From contig SCFE01000061.1 of assembly GCA_004352715.1 (NCBI GenBank), positions 726,794 to 790,793 on the forward strand: a stretch of 64,000 bases of DNA, given 5' to 3'. This document shows positions 44,406-55,918 of the stretch, piece after piece (position 1 is the first letter of the stretch; each line of letters starts with the position of its first letter). Origin of the DNA: Hofstenia miamia (Eukaryota > Xenacoelomorpha > Acoela). The translations under genes and the position numbers were made by a program. Below the pieces are notes generated by a model, which worked only from the letters and a program-made list of their open reading frames with translations, was not told where the DNA came from and searched no databases.

Positions 44406-44964
44406 AACATAGGACCACTAATAAAATAAAAAATGAAATTGGTTGAGGAATTTACATTTAGAAGTGCAAGTTTTGATTGATCAGCTAAAACCGCTACCGC
44501 TTTTTCACCTGCAGTAACTGCCTTAAAATTATAGCTGAATCCATGGAGGAAAACTGTTGTAGCCATGATCACACAGAAAACAATGTTAGATGTTAATAAC
44601 ATGATTGTCAGACGTTTTTCATTAGTACTTTGTCTCTTTAGATGGTGCAAAGAATAAATAAAGTAAATGTTGGATAAGAACACGGTTGTGAAGGGCATGC
44701 CAAACGCAAAGAACGTCATGTAGAAACCTACGTATTTCAATTTGAAGGTACTAGAAGGCTTGAACGATAAACCTTGGATCACTCCGAAACTCAAACAGCT
44801 GATGCGCAAGAAACAAGTTGCCATCCGATCAAGTTTTAAGGCTGATCTTAAATGTAACTTTTATTTACTGTTGTGCTTATAACCAAACAGGAAATCGTAT
44901 TGCTGTTACGCGATCCATCGCTAGAAACATCATGTGAAATATTGCTGTGAAAGTGCTTCCCCAA
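44406..44964 (-). pseudogene. Rhodopsin-class GPCR exon (TM3-TM7), broken
   Basis: On the minus strand the sequence opens after a TTTTCACAG splice-acceptor-like site at 44965 and reads FHMMFLAMDRVTAIRFPVW, the end of TM3 with a DR(V) form of the DRY motif. A stop and a phase change follow within about 50 bases. The frame then resumes through TM4, TM5 (YMTFFAFGMPFTTVFLSNIYFIY), a basic loop, TM6 and TM7, ending SSTNFIFYFISG (an NPxxY-like position). GTAAAG directly after the last codons looks like a splice donor. The TM7 form with (S)NFIFY resembles neuropeptide-type invertebrate receptors. It is either a pseudogene or a gene with a sequencing error or unusually short intron near 44870-44890. 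Confidence 0.6.
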
Positions 44965-45178
44965 CTGTGAAAAGTAAGAATTTAAAGAATACAAATAAAA
45001 AACTGTCACATTAGCGTATTTGAATTGAAACTGCCATTTTAGTTATTTAATAGATCTAATTTCGTGAAATACTTTTTTGCTTAGAAAAAAAATAGTTTCT
45101 TTTAAATATATTCTAAAGTTTATTTAAAATTAGCAAAACTAAGTAAAATTAACAAAAACTTTTTCTATAATTTTTTAT

Positions 45179-46494
45179 TGTAACGTAATCTAATCATGTG
45201 TGGTCAAGTTGAGAAAAATAGATGAAAGAACTAAGACTGAACTTTGAAATAAATATTAATTGTACAACACATGATTATGATTAGTTAATTATTTGTAAAA
45301 TTATAATGCAGTATTTTTTCATATTAATTAATTTGGCAGTATATTTGACAAACGGTGAAAGGCCGAACTCGCAAATGCTAATTAATGCTGACGTGCGTAA
45401 TCGGCAGATGAAGGATAATCAGAGAATTGGAAATTGTCAACAACTTAGATTAACAGGTACTAGCCAAATATTTGAATGTTATTATTTTTCAAGTATAAAA
45501 ATCGTGCAATTTATTATTTTGGTGATGACGTTAATTCATTGGATTTACTTTGCTTTTCTTTGTCAGGTTATTTTATTAATTGTCATGGAAAGCTAAATGT
45601 TCGAGCACTAGGGTATTCGAGACGGTGGTTCACGACTTCATTTAACGGGAGCTTCATAATGGCTTAGCACCAACATTAATTTGTTCGCCATTCAAATGGC
45701 TGTGCGGCTGACAGCTGGTGCTTACCCGATGTGCTCATAAGTTAGGTATAAGGATAGGGGTTTTTATTCGTATTAGCTTTCCTATCATTCATTGTTCGTA
45801 TTATTACATTATGATCTTTCAGTTAGCCCTCATAGGAAATTACAGCACTTGTTTGTATTATCTTGTATTAGTCTCATTACGTGTAATTGCAAGCAGACGA
45901 CCTAAGTACTTTTTCCTTTTTGTTATGGCCGCATTGGTTGTTCACATGTATCTTAGGTTAACATGTAGTTATTTATATGTAAGGATATTACATGTAAGGA
46001 AGTATAACAAGCTAATGCATCCTGGTTGCGAATTCCCTTTACAGTACAAATTCGTTGATAACAAGAACAATCAATGCACTAAATTAATAAGTTATCGCAC
46101 ACTGTCACTATTGTATCCTCACACACTATTCCACTGCACTGAGTCACTGGCGTTGCGGTTGGTGTCTTTCTCGATGTTCAAGTGTCCACTGGAGTTAATC
46201 GTTATATTGTAATTCTTCAATTCCTCTTTGTGCTTTGCTTCAGGTCGGGTTTCTGACCCTGTACTTTGTACCATCTATCTCTGGTCTTGTATCTAAAACA
46301 CAGTTGTTAGTTTTCTTACCAATACTAGTTGGACAGATATTATCTTAATTAATATGCAACTCAAAGTTAGACAAAAGAAGAGAGATGGAAAGTTGGAATC
46401 TGTCACCTACCATACTATTCAAGGAGGGAAAAATGTTATAGCAGCTCCTAAATTAAGTTAAGCTTTATTAGTTGGAAGGTTGTCAAGATTCTAC
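45179..46494 (+). mobile_element. LTR, family 2, copy C
   Basis: It starts TGTAACGTAATC, equivalent to the start of copy A, and parallels it to TTCTAC. The two-base spacer and the primer-binding site that follow copy A are missing here. Copy A reads TTCTAC(ACTTGGTAGCAGATGCTAC)ATGGC, and copy C reads TTCTACATGGC. Leader-like sequence (GCGACCGTGACAGG) then continues to about 46510. So copy C is an LTR plus a stub of internal leader with the primer-binding site removed by a 19-base deletion between CTAC repeats. Confidence 0.8.
45718..46212 (+). CDS. Unidentified LTR-embedded ORF (164 codons), copy C
   Basis: Same phase and position as the ORF in LTR copy A. Shared blocks are RIGVF, SFP, (A)LVVHMY, a (Y)LYVRILHV-like stretch and NKNNQCTK. 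The product is hydrophobic and aromatic with two or three possible membrane segments and no recognised domain. The ATG follows a GC-richer part of the LTR. Function unknown. It may reflect a coding LTR or merely shared ancestry of an open frame. Confidence 0.3.
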   Translation: MLTRCAHKLGIRIGVFIRISFPIIHCSYYYIMIFQLALIGNYSTCLYYLVLVSLRVIASRRPKYFFLFVMAALVVHMYLRLTCSYLYVRILHVRKYNKLMHPGCEFPLQYKFVDNKNNQCTKLISYRTLSLLYPHTLFHCTESLALRLVSFSMFKCPLELIVIL

Positions 46495-46510
46495 ATGGCG
46501 ACCGTGACAG

Positions 46511-47116
46511 GTCCCTGCTCGCTAGGAACTTTGGTTTTAGGTAAGGCATTTTATTTCAAAGTTATTTACCATATCTTATATTTATTAATTAAATTATTTA
46601 ATGTGAAATCCTTTGCCATCAATGTTTTGCACTGCATTCGTTCTCAGTCCTATCCTCAATGGCAACTATTTCAGCTTGCTAATTTATCAGCAACAAAATT
46701 ACCCTAAAGCAATAAACGTCAACTGTTTAGGTTCATATTTCATCCTCACAAAGGTAGTGCAGACATGAACAACATCTCACTGAAGTGTTGCAGTCTACAA
46801 TGAATTAGAAGATATCCTTACATTTGTTTAGTGCATATGTTGTGGTTCATAAAACTGGGGAATTCAACTCTTCTTTTTTTGTACAATCATTAACACTAGA
46901 TTATTAATCTCACTGAGAAAAAGAAAGAAACCTCATTACACATATAATTAAATGTTCATAGTTAATCATGAATTCACAGATTAGATTTAGTAAATTAATC
47001 ATCATAGATTAATTGTTTTCTATCTCCTTTTTGATCTTACAAAACACCATTACTTTTAACCAGCAAAATAGACACCACCATTGTCATTTGGAAATTTAGC
47101 TAATTACTTGGATTGT
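46511..47116. other. AT-rich DNA, no gene seen
   Basis: A 75-codon ORF at 46480-46707 overlaps the LTR leader and has no recognised features. Confidence 0.55.
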
Positions 47117-48055
47117 TCAGAAAGTAATTAGAAAAGTGTCACACACACACACACACACACACACATTTATGTTATTATTAAAAAGACTATGATTGGTTTA
47201 AATGTTTCTATCATGATTAACTAACTTTAATGTATAGTTGTGTGTTGCTCTATGCATTCAGTATTTTGAAACAGTGTGTTACATTAAAACTATTTTCATT
47301 TAAAAAAGAAAATGTAATACAAGTGTGAAAATGATCACTTCTTTGTCATAACCATGATGAGAAATATTAACTTTCCAGCTACTATTCTTTGAAAGCTCTC
47401 TATTGGATGGAAAGAAAAAACTTTGGTTTTCTCTGAGAACTGTGGGAACAAAGGCTACAAATCATGCTTGGTACAGATTGGTTGCTGACAAATGAACAGT
47501 TCCACAAAGATCCCAAGGTGATGAAAAATGCCATGTTATTGTTGCAGCAAGTTTTGGTGAAGACATGTATGCAGAAATAGTCCCATATGGACTAAGTATA
47601 AACAAAGAGCTTTATGTGCAGTTTCTGAAAAATATGCACAAGAAATTAAATTATCTAACAAACCTGTTTGGATGGTGAAGCAGCTGCTTGATTCACAATA
47701 ATGCAAGGCCTCATATGTCCCAATTAGTGACATAATTTTGGATTCAAAGGGACAGAGAAACAAATGACAGGCTCCATATTCACCTGATTTTAATCTTAAA
47801 GATTACTCATTGTTCACAAAGTTTTAAAACTTGTGCAGCATGCACAATTTTGTGGATAAGGAAGAATTTAAAAATTTCCTTTTTGGTGCTTTGCATTCTG
47901 TTGACAAATTGACATTTCTACACACTTTTAACAAAATGAAAGAGAATTTTTTATGTGTTATCAATGTATTAGGTGACTATGTATAAATATATGTCTGTTT
48001 CACATTGTTATAGTTTGTCTTAAATTCCTGGGAACAGATTCTCATTACTTTCTGA
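47117..48055 (+). mobile_element. Fossil mariner element
   Basis: The ends TTCAGAAAGTAATTAGAA (about 47116-47133) and TTCTCATTACTTTCTGA (48039-48055) are inverted repeats of the mariner style. The plus strand between them retains transposase traces: a HNNARPHMSQL segment near 47690 (Asn in place of the catalytic Asp), then APYSPDFNLKDYSLFTKF near 47770, the last catalytic region. Many stops and frame changes. A (CA)n microsatellite at about 47140-47165 lies just inside the left end. It belongs to a different mariner lineage from the copies at 24.5 and 30.4 kb. Confidence 0.8.
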
Positions 48056-50040
48056 TAAGCATTTAAATAATTCCATGTAATAATCAATTTAAGAACAATA
48101 GAGCTAAACTCCATTAAAAATTTATTGATACTGAAATTATTCTGACATGGTTTTCTTTCAATAACATTTTACAGGTAAAATAAAACCACTTACAGGTCTA
48201 CCAGTTCCTTTTTCTGATTGATCACACAATCATTGTAAATTCAAATTATTATTTTGGCTTACTTTGGTCAAAATTTAAGTGATCAACTTTCAGCCAAATA
48301 CTTTTTTGCTGTATCATTTTTTTTGACAAAATTGCTAATAAATATGCAATTATGATCACTAATCATTATTCTAAATACAAATCACTCTAAATACACTTGA
48401 TCAGAAGAGCTACCTTTGGTCAGAAAATATGGCTTACAGGAAATTCTTTACATTTGCATTCTGTCACATTAAGATAGATGCAACCTTAAACATTTAAGAT
48501 ATTTTAGATTTGTAAGAAATTCATCCAAATCCCAATGTCATGTTTGATTGTGTAGAAAAAGCTCATCTTTTGCTCTAATCTATATTGTTAAGCAGTCTTT
48601 ATTTGTTTGCATCTTTACTGTCTTTTTTCCTTATAATAAGCTGAGCAAAGTTCAAGGAAATAATAACTCAAACATTTATATGTAACAGTTATCATTCATA
48701 TTGAATGCCCAGCTGTGAATACTCAGCTAAATACTATGAATGAATAAATGATTATATTCTTTATCTTCCTTGAATTATACACTAAATTCTTTTAAACTTG
48801 TTAGAATGAAATTAACATTAATATTAAATTTTCAGAATCCTGTACTCAAATCCTGATAATTTTTGTCAAATGAGTACTTAAACTGCTTAAATGTATTATT
48901 TCAATATCAATCCCAGTTGAGAAACAATACAAAAATCATTCCTTTTTTCATAAATTAGATTAACACTCAACCTGCTAGAATAAATTGATATAGGAGTTAT
49001 CTTATTTACAAATCACTGCTGTTGTAAAGTACAATAATACTAAGCTCACTACAATAATTGATGTCAACAAAATTATGCAAATACAATAAAATACAGTCTG
49101 ATGATAAAGTTGTTGAGTAGTATTAAACCAAACTGATGATGAGATTAATGCAAAAAAAATCAACAGTCCCAACTCTATGATATGATTAGGCTCATGCTTC
49201 CTTCTCTTTCACAGTGGCCATCTTCATAAAACCAATTACCATCAAAGACTAGAGAGAGGAAACCTAAATAAAATTATTTTGAGTAGTGTAGGTGAACAAG
49301 CCTGGAACTGAGCCACAATATTCCTAATGTTGATAATTGTATTTTGAGCATTTTGATAAAACAATTACTCCTTTACATATTGCTGTCATGGACATTTTGA
49401 GCATTTTGCATACATATGAACATCAGCTATTCAAATGATCCCAAATGATGAAGGAACCTACACCAAACCATCTCTTAGCCCAACAATTCATTTACAGCAG
49501 GTGCTGAACAATCCAGTATTTCTACAAATAGAACAGAAAATAGCTTTTCCGTTCCATTTTGCATTGTTAACTGAGGGTGGTTTTTTCCGCAAATTAATTC
49601 TTAAACTTATGTCCCCATTTTTAGACAAAAATACAAATGCAAATTTGCCTGATTGACGGAGAAGATTATATTCATTCACCATTCTTTATTAAATTAATAC
49701 CTGTTAATTTCAGGTAATTCAATTTGGGAATTCTTGTTTGTAATACTTTCAGTTATTTGTATATTTGGTAATAAACGTAATACATGGGTAGTTCTCGATG
49801 GTGAAGTATTCTTTATAAATAACTTGAATGAATTTTACCGTCTGCAATAGAGAACGATTGGCTATGAATCAACATTCTACAGTAAAACTTGCATTTCCAG
49901 AAATTCATCTGATAGATGTAAAAGAATTAGATGAAGTATTAGATTGCAATTTTAATTCGCTTTTGCGTTTTAATCGAATGCTTTGGATGAATTTTGCAAC
50001 AAACTTTTTTGATTCATAATGCGCAGTGACAATATGGGTT
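48056..50040. other. AT-rich DNA, no gene seen
   Basis: About 2 kb without recognised elements. ORFs of 60-75 codons at 49435-49682 overlap on both strands and look random. Confidence 0.6.
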
Positions 50041-50047
50041 TATCATG

Positions 50048-50900
50048 GACCAGAACTCGACCCGTAAATTTACTACCCAAACCCGACCCGAAACAGACTT
50101 TTATTCACAATATTTAATGGCTTGGGTCTCTCTCTAATCAAATTGATTAATTTCAGTAATTTTACGTTAATGTAACCCTAGACACTTCATTTGTGTTATT
50201 CTAAAATGGTTTATTTTACCTTACCCATACCCATAACTAGGGAAGTGCCAGAATCCGGTAAAATTGGCAATTTTACAACCGCATCTGGATATACGGTAAA
50301 ATTTAACTTGCTTAGCTGATTTTACCGAATAAGAAATTCTAAGATAAAACTTGATTTGAAAATTGAATTTTCGAGGAAAAAGCGATATTTTTTCCATGAT
50401 ATGGAAATTATCATGCAACAAAACAAGCTTTCTTGACACATCAGGATGTAGTCTAATCAATATTTAATATCTATTTATTTTCATTCGCAAAGGTCGATAT
50501 TAATTAATAAATGAGGTTGTTCTGCATTAACAATTAGGGCAACCAAAAGTAATAAAAGTCATACTTTTTTTGTTGGTCTATTTTATAGTCTGCTTAAAAT
50601 TTGGTCGTTTTCAGACTTGAGGTGCAGCTAAATAAGAAGTTATAAGTAATAAAAAAGTCATAATTTTGGTTTTTGTAAAATATAGTAATATTTGTAGCAG
50701 AAAAGTCATAAAAGTTATATTTTGGCATAGTTTCATTAAATTAAGAAAAAACTTAAAAATTAATTTTGGATTGTGACTGCTTTAAATCATTTGAACTAAA
50801 AAATATATATTCATTCAATTTCAATTAATGTACTTCATGGGCTAACCTCCGAGAAGTATAATTGCTGGCTGATTGTTGACCCGACCCGACTCACTGGTCA
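50048..50900. mobile_element. Possible hAT-like MITE with GACCCG-rich ends
   Basis: The left end has TGGACCAGAACTCGACCCG and the right end, in reverse, TGGTGACCAGTGAGTCGGG. They share a TGG(TG)ACCAG core and GC-rich subterminal words in otherwise AT-rich DNA. No ORF and no convincing 8-bp target duplication. A GGGTCGGGTC word also occurs at about 18780. Confidence 0.3.
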
Positions 50901-50905
50901 CCACT

Positions 50906-51585
50906 TTTCCAGAACTGGCCATATATCTTGACAGCTGAACAAATATTAAAGAAACTATATACAGTATTATTTCATGGATTTTGCAAGATACACATGTTGC
51001 AGAACTGTGTCATGCGTATTCAGGCAAAATATATAATGGTACAATCAAACTGCTTCAATTAAAGCTGCTATCATCAAATATAAAAATTGTTCAATGTTTG
51101 ACAGAGTTAAAATTCCACCAGATGTCTTTATTACTCCCATCATTGATCTTCGAAATGATACGTGTGAAATAGTCCCCTATATCAAGTCAGGATTACAAAA
51201 TACTGATTGCACTGCTATAAATGGCAGGAAGGGGATCGACATTTAATCGAAATTGTATGCAAGTTACGAAAATATCAAGCAACATCGGGAGATGTTTCTC
51301 TATGTTGAGAAAACTGTTTGCCTATAATAGAAGTCTTAACCACAATAATATATGGAAATTTGTGGGCTGTTATAATTTATTAAAGTAGTTGCTTTAAAAG
51401 ACAAACTATTGTTCTCGTGCACGATTATTTTTTCGAAATCTAGCAAATTTGAATAAGTACAGTAAAAATAGTCAAAACTACACGACTTAGATAAATTAAG
51501 ATTGAGTTTCTAAGTTTCCAGAATTAAAAAAAACAAATTTCCAGATTACAACTATAATTAATACAATGCATGATTATAATCCAAA
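50906..51585. other. AT-rich DNA, no gene seen
   Basis: No coding or repeat feature recognised. Confidence 0.55.
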
Positions 51586-51589
51586 CAAC

Positions 51590-52853
51590 TTATAGCAGAT
51601 GTTCAAACACTCCTCCTTCTGGTTCGATGACACACTGTGCTCTAATGAGCAGATGCATAACGGCGCGGGGAAGTTCTTCTGGTTCTATTTTCTGTGCCGC
51701 ATCACAGATTTTCTCCTTTAACTCCCCAATCTCTCTTGGAATGAATCGATGATACACTCGAGCCTTTAATGTTCCCCATAAATAATAATCTAACCGGACA
51801 AGTGGGGAGATCACGGTGGCCAGGCATGGCCGTACCCACGTCCATCACTTGATTTAGGGAATTTGGTGGACAGAAATTCCCGTGCCTTTTTTGAGAAATG
51901 GAGTGGCGCTCCATCATGTTGGAAAACGATTGACCTTATCTTCCGTTTACTTTGTAATTGTGGTATGAGGTAATCACGAAGCATGGAGGTGTAACTGGCT
52001 TGATCTACTGTCGACTCAAAGAAGTAGGGCTGCAATTTGAAGATCAAAGTAATCGCGATCCAAACACAGATCTTTGGAGAATGGAGGCTCTTTGTTAAGT
52101 TGCACCTGTGATTTTCGTAGGCACATATCACGAAATTGTGTCGGTTAACAAGATCATCCAGTGTAAAATATGCTTCGTCAGATGACAATATGTTTGGCAG
52201 AATTTCTTCATTCGCTAATATCCACCAGGAGCGTACGCAGGATTTTCTGACAGGGGGACATCATCATCATCTGCGAAAATACATTTCACGATCCTAGATT
52301 TTAATTTTTTCAATTTTTTACGAAAATTATTTTGATTTATCCAGTCAAAATCAAATTTGGAAACCTGACGGGGGGGGACATTCCACCATGCCCCCCCTGC
52401 GTACACCACTTATATCTACTTCGCGAAGTCAAACCGTTTAAATTTGTCTGGGTCACTTATCGCCTGAGTTTGGGATATTCGGAATGGGTGCATGACACTA
52501 TGGCGAACGACTCTTAAAACACTACGTTGAGGAATGCCAGTTTCACGCGCAACTTGTTGAGAACTAGAGTGGTCAATTGTACTTTCAGCTTGAAGTTTGC
52601 TCATTGACGTTTCCACAACAGATGATCTATCGTCAGTCATCGAAGGTCTACCTGGAGATTGAATATCATGGAGCGTTTTAGTCCTCTCAAACTTCTTAAT
52701 CAGTCGGCTGATTGTTAAATGCGGGAATGGATCGTTGTGCAAAGACATAATTCTCTTACATTCACGAAGAGTGGCAGTGGGAGATTCGTTATTTGAATAA
52801 AATAATTTAACAATGGTTAATCTTGTCTCTAAATCGAGCGACATCGTCAGCAT
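51590..52853 (-). pseudogene. DD41D-like Tc1/mariner-superfamily transposase, split by a MITE
   Basis: Minus strand. Residues 1-145 (52853-52416) hold the N-terminal HTH region, starting near MSLDLETRLTIVKLF, with SPGRPS as linker. A 185-bp MITE then interrupts the gene. The catalytic half resumes at 52188: SSDEAYFTLDDLVNRHN (first Asp), FQHDGAPLHFSKKAREFL (second Asp), a disrupted WPPxSPxL region with a TGA and a one-base shift, and LDYYLWGTLKARVY (third Asp) at about 51800. The WPP...PLDYYLWG pattern with a long spacer of about 41 residues fits the DD41D group, not DD34D mariner. The protein ends normally at 51590. No terminal repeats were identified. Confidence 0.8.
52226..52410. mobile_element. 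hAT-type MITE, copy 1 (inside transposase gene)
   Basis: 185 bp with ends CAGGAGCGTACGCAGG and, in reverse, AGTGGTGTACGCAGGGGG. The flanks carry a diverged 8-bp repeat (AATATCCA/TATATCTA type), as expected of hAT insertions. It splits the DD41D-like transposase between the DNA-binding and catalytic halves. A related copy lies at 55690-55918. Confidence 0.7.
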
Positions 52854-52859
52854 GAAGAT

Positions 52860-53540
52860 TAATTAACAACACAATGATGAATTGCGCAAATGTCTTTTGC
52901 ATATCTACGTTACCGCAAATCTAAGTGACAGACAACATCGGCAGATGAATGAGTCAATAAGCACGTGATATCTTTTTCAAGTCATACACTAAAAGAAGAA
53001 ATATCAACCGAAAGATTGAAAAAAATTAATGAAATTTTTGAGGTTTTTTGGTGATCAAATTTTTATTGATTATATTGTAATAGGGATATCATGTTTGATT
53101 GTCATAAAACCCCATATATTAGTCAACAATTTAGAATAAGATAATAATTGTTCAATATTTCTTTTACTTCTTTTAATTATATATATATATAATTTCCTGT
53201 AACTGAGAATAGAGTTCACTTTTTCTAAGCAGTTTCATATACACAATGTCGACCAAATAAAATATTTTCATTGTTACAATCCTTAGAATCCTGGGGACAG
53301 GGTTAAGCAAAAGCACATACAAGAAACGGTTAGTATCTAGATTCTTGCAGTTAATTAAAATATTAAATTAAAATCATGATTCATAAATGTATTTGACTAG
53401 CTCGACAGCCATGCAAATCCAATAATGGGGTGGAGATATGTGGGGTCCAGTGGGGGTAGATGTATATATATATAGTTGTGTTAGGGAAAACAGCTGTTGC
53501 ATTGTCAGCTTTTATTCATCAATTGAAATACAAATGTATA
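52860..53540. other. AT-rich DNA, no gene seen
   Basis: Short TA runs near 53178-53192 and 53462-53472. No feature recognised. Confidence 0.5.
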
Positions 53541-53634
53541 ACAAAGCAATGTATAAAACGTAATGACAAGTTATATATAAAACTAGCACGACATTCCTCC
53601 TTCCTCACCTAAAGTTCAATTCATTACATAATCT

Positions 53635-55125
53635 TCAAAACGACGAGGCGGTCATCGATTCCTTCTCGGTCTGGGCCATCATTGCGATCAGGCTCGGTTT
53701 CGTCTCCAACAAAGGACTTATAACCTGCGCAATCCGAACTGACCTAACCATCGCGTCATCGTTCCGCGTCCTGAAAAAATTCCATAAATAAGTTGGTCGA
53801 CTGGCTGCAAGCCACCCAGGCAGAGAAAAACCGGCAGATCCCCTTCGCTCAAATTTAAATATCCTTGAATGAGGAGTTTCATTGGTACCTGTGCATAATA
53901 ACGTCCTAATCGACACCAAAACCTCTGGTAGAACCTGATCCCACTTCCCTTGAGACAAGCGTCCTGAATGGAGCAAAGATTAAGCGGCTTTCCAAATGAA
54001 CCTATTAAAATTCTCAAACGGGTGGTAACGCCTGGTGCGAGAATGTGAAACTCCAGTATCTAACAAAAAACTATCAAATTCCTTAGATTACAACTGCATG
54101 CCATGTTCTGAATAGATGAATGAGGGTGTTCCAAATATGGCAAACAATTGTCGGTAGGCTGAAATAATACTACTAGTAGAAATTTCACGGAGAGGAAACG
54201 CAAAGGGAAACCTTGAATACTCGACAATCACTGTCAAAATGTATTCCATACCATTGAAGGTGCATTGCTTGGGAACTACAATATCAATATTGAGACCCTC
54301 AAATGGTTCTGTTGATCTCAATAAATGCCTTGACTGGGATACGATATTGAACTGTAGCTTCAATACAGCACACGCACGACATGAACTAATAGATTTTTTT
54401 ACGGAATCCAAACAGTATGGAAGCTTCAGGCGATTAATATAATCCCAAAACCTTGTTATTCCCGGGTGTGCCAATGCCTTGTGTAATTGGTCAAGAAACG
54501 ACGCTCTGCCAATTGCATTTATCCTAGAGAACATTTCGGCAGCTACATTCGCAGAGTTTTGTGATACTCGATGTCAAAAATATACTCCGAATGCTCCAAC
54601 CTCCAACGGTTAATCTTATTGTTCTTGATTCTAGACTTATTGCTCGATAAAATAAACAAACAGAACGCTGATCTGTTTTCACTATAACACGAAAACCCTT
54701 CAGAAATTCCGACCACTTGCAAAAACTTGACAATAGCTAAAGCCTCCCGTTAGCCTACAGATTGATTGCTGCACACCAGGCGTTAGAGAACACGAGAAAT
54801 AAGCAATTAGACGGCTACGTGGAGACAAAACTGAACCAATAGCTGCTCCTGATGCATCAGTTTCTAGGAGAAGCAGGCCATCCTCCTTCCACGGGGTCGA
54901 TAAAACTTCAGCAGTAACCTGGTCTTTAAGTTCCTTAATGTGCGAAATAACATCAGCCCCTAGCGGAAAACTGTTTTGCTTCAATGTGTCGAACAACGGC
55001 TCAATCTTTCGTGAGTAATCAGGTACCCATTTAGCCCTATATGCCAAAAACCCAAGTAAATGGGGGCAATTCCTTTCTATTTCTTGGAGCTGGAAACTCA
55101 GTCAGGGGCCTCAAGCGTATAAAAC
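53635..55125 (-). pseudogene. pol: Second gypsy element: RNase H and integrase fragment
   Basis: Minus strand, 5' to 3'. FPAPRNRKE and WVPDYSRKIEPLF (RT thumb to RNase H connection) come first, then LETDASGAAIGSVLS and LIAYFSCSLTP (RNase H). HPGITRFWDYI and CRACAVLK follow (integrase zinc finger), then GLNIDIVVP (first catalytic Asp), IYSEHGMQL where the second Asp is expected (Glu here), and VLPEVLVSIRTLL with NETPHSRIF (integrase C-terminal half). It is broken into at least five frames. This is a different gypsy lineage from the element at 19-24 kb. The RT core, protease and gag are missing. Confidence 0.85.
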
Positions 55126-55156
55126 GTAATGACAAGTTATATATAAAGCTACCACA

Positions 55157-55193
<37 letters not shown>
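55157..55193. repeat. TA microsatellite
   Basis: A run of about 18 TA units next to the truncated end of the second gypsy fragment. Confidence 0.9.
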
Positions 55194-55195
<2 letters not shown>

Positions 55196-55446
55196 GCAAA
55201 AATCAGTAAGCAAAAATCTTAGTAGGGATATGTAATTCATTTTATCCAGTTTCATTAGTAATAAAATTGTATGAGAAATCATGTAAGATTACGCAAATAT
55301 GTTTTCCTTATAACAGTTAAGCACAAATGTGATCCTTTGCGCATTCATTAATTTAATTCTGATCAATACATGATAATCTATTCATCACTGAATCGAATGA
55401 AAAATCATACTAAAATTAATCTAAAGTTTACCCATTCTTTTAAATG

Positions 55447-55595
55447 TACTATTCTTATTAATTCTTTGCTGACTATAAATAATCAGTGCTATTCTTATAA
55501 AGAACAGACTGTTCATGCTATGAAAAGTATGAAAACTTTTATATAAAATTCAGGCTATTCATACAATGATCATGCAATTCTTTTTAAGAATAGTA
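55447..55595. mobile_element. Short MITE with CTATTCTTA ends
   Basis: 149 bp with perfect 11-base inverted ends TACTATTCTTA / TAAGAATAGTA, which may be TA target duplication plus CTATTCTTA termini. The CTATTCTTA end word is the same as the repeated word in the 132-bp tandem arrays at 59-63 kb. Confidence 0.55.
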
Positions 55596-55689
55596 TGTAT
55601 ATCTGCATGTAAGAATTTAAATATAGTAGACTTATTAAAACAGTATAATACACCCTCGACAGGGTAATCTTACAAATATCATCTTACTA

Positions 55690-55918
55690 CAGAGGCGTAT
55701 GCAGGATTTTCTGTTGAGTGGGGCATTGTAGTCATGATCAACTGAGTGACCAAATGTGGGGTGCAGGGCAATGAAATTCTTGAAAATAGACTCCAGAAAT
55801 GCATTTCAAGACCTTAGTTTTAAAATTTTTCTAACAATTTGCTGAAAATTAATCAAGGAAAGTCAATTTTGAATATCTGACAGGGGTATTCCAACATATC
55901 CACCTTGAGTATGCACTG
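55690..55918. mobile_element. hAT-type MITE, copy 2
   Basis: Related to the MITE at 52226. Ends CAGAGGCGTATGCAGGATTT and, in reverse, CAGTGCATACTCAAGG, flanked by TCTTACTA/CCTTGCTA (6 of 8 match). Internally it shares CATTTCA...GAT/CCTTAG, the ATTTTT run, the AATTTTGAA stretch and CTGACAGGGG with copy 1. Confidence 0.65.

Noticed and set aside
51570-51917. Plus-strand and alternate-frame ORFs over the DD41D-like transposase end
   Set aside because: Overlapping shadows. The catalytic-region motifs are only on the minus strand in one frame.
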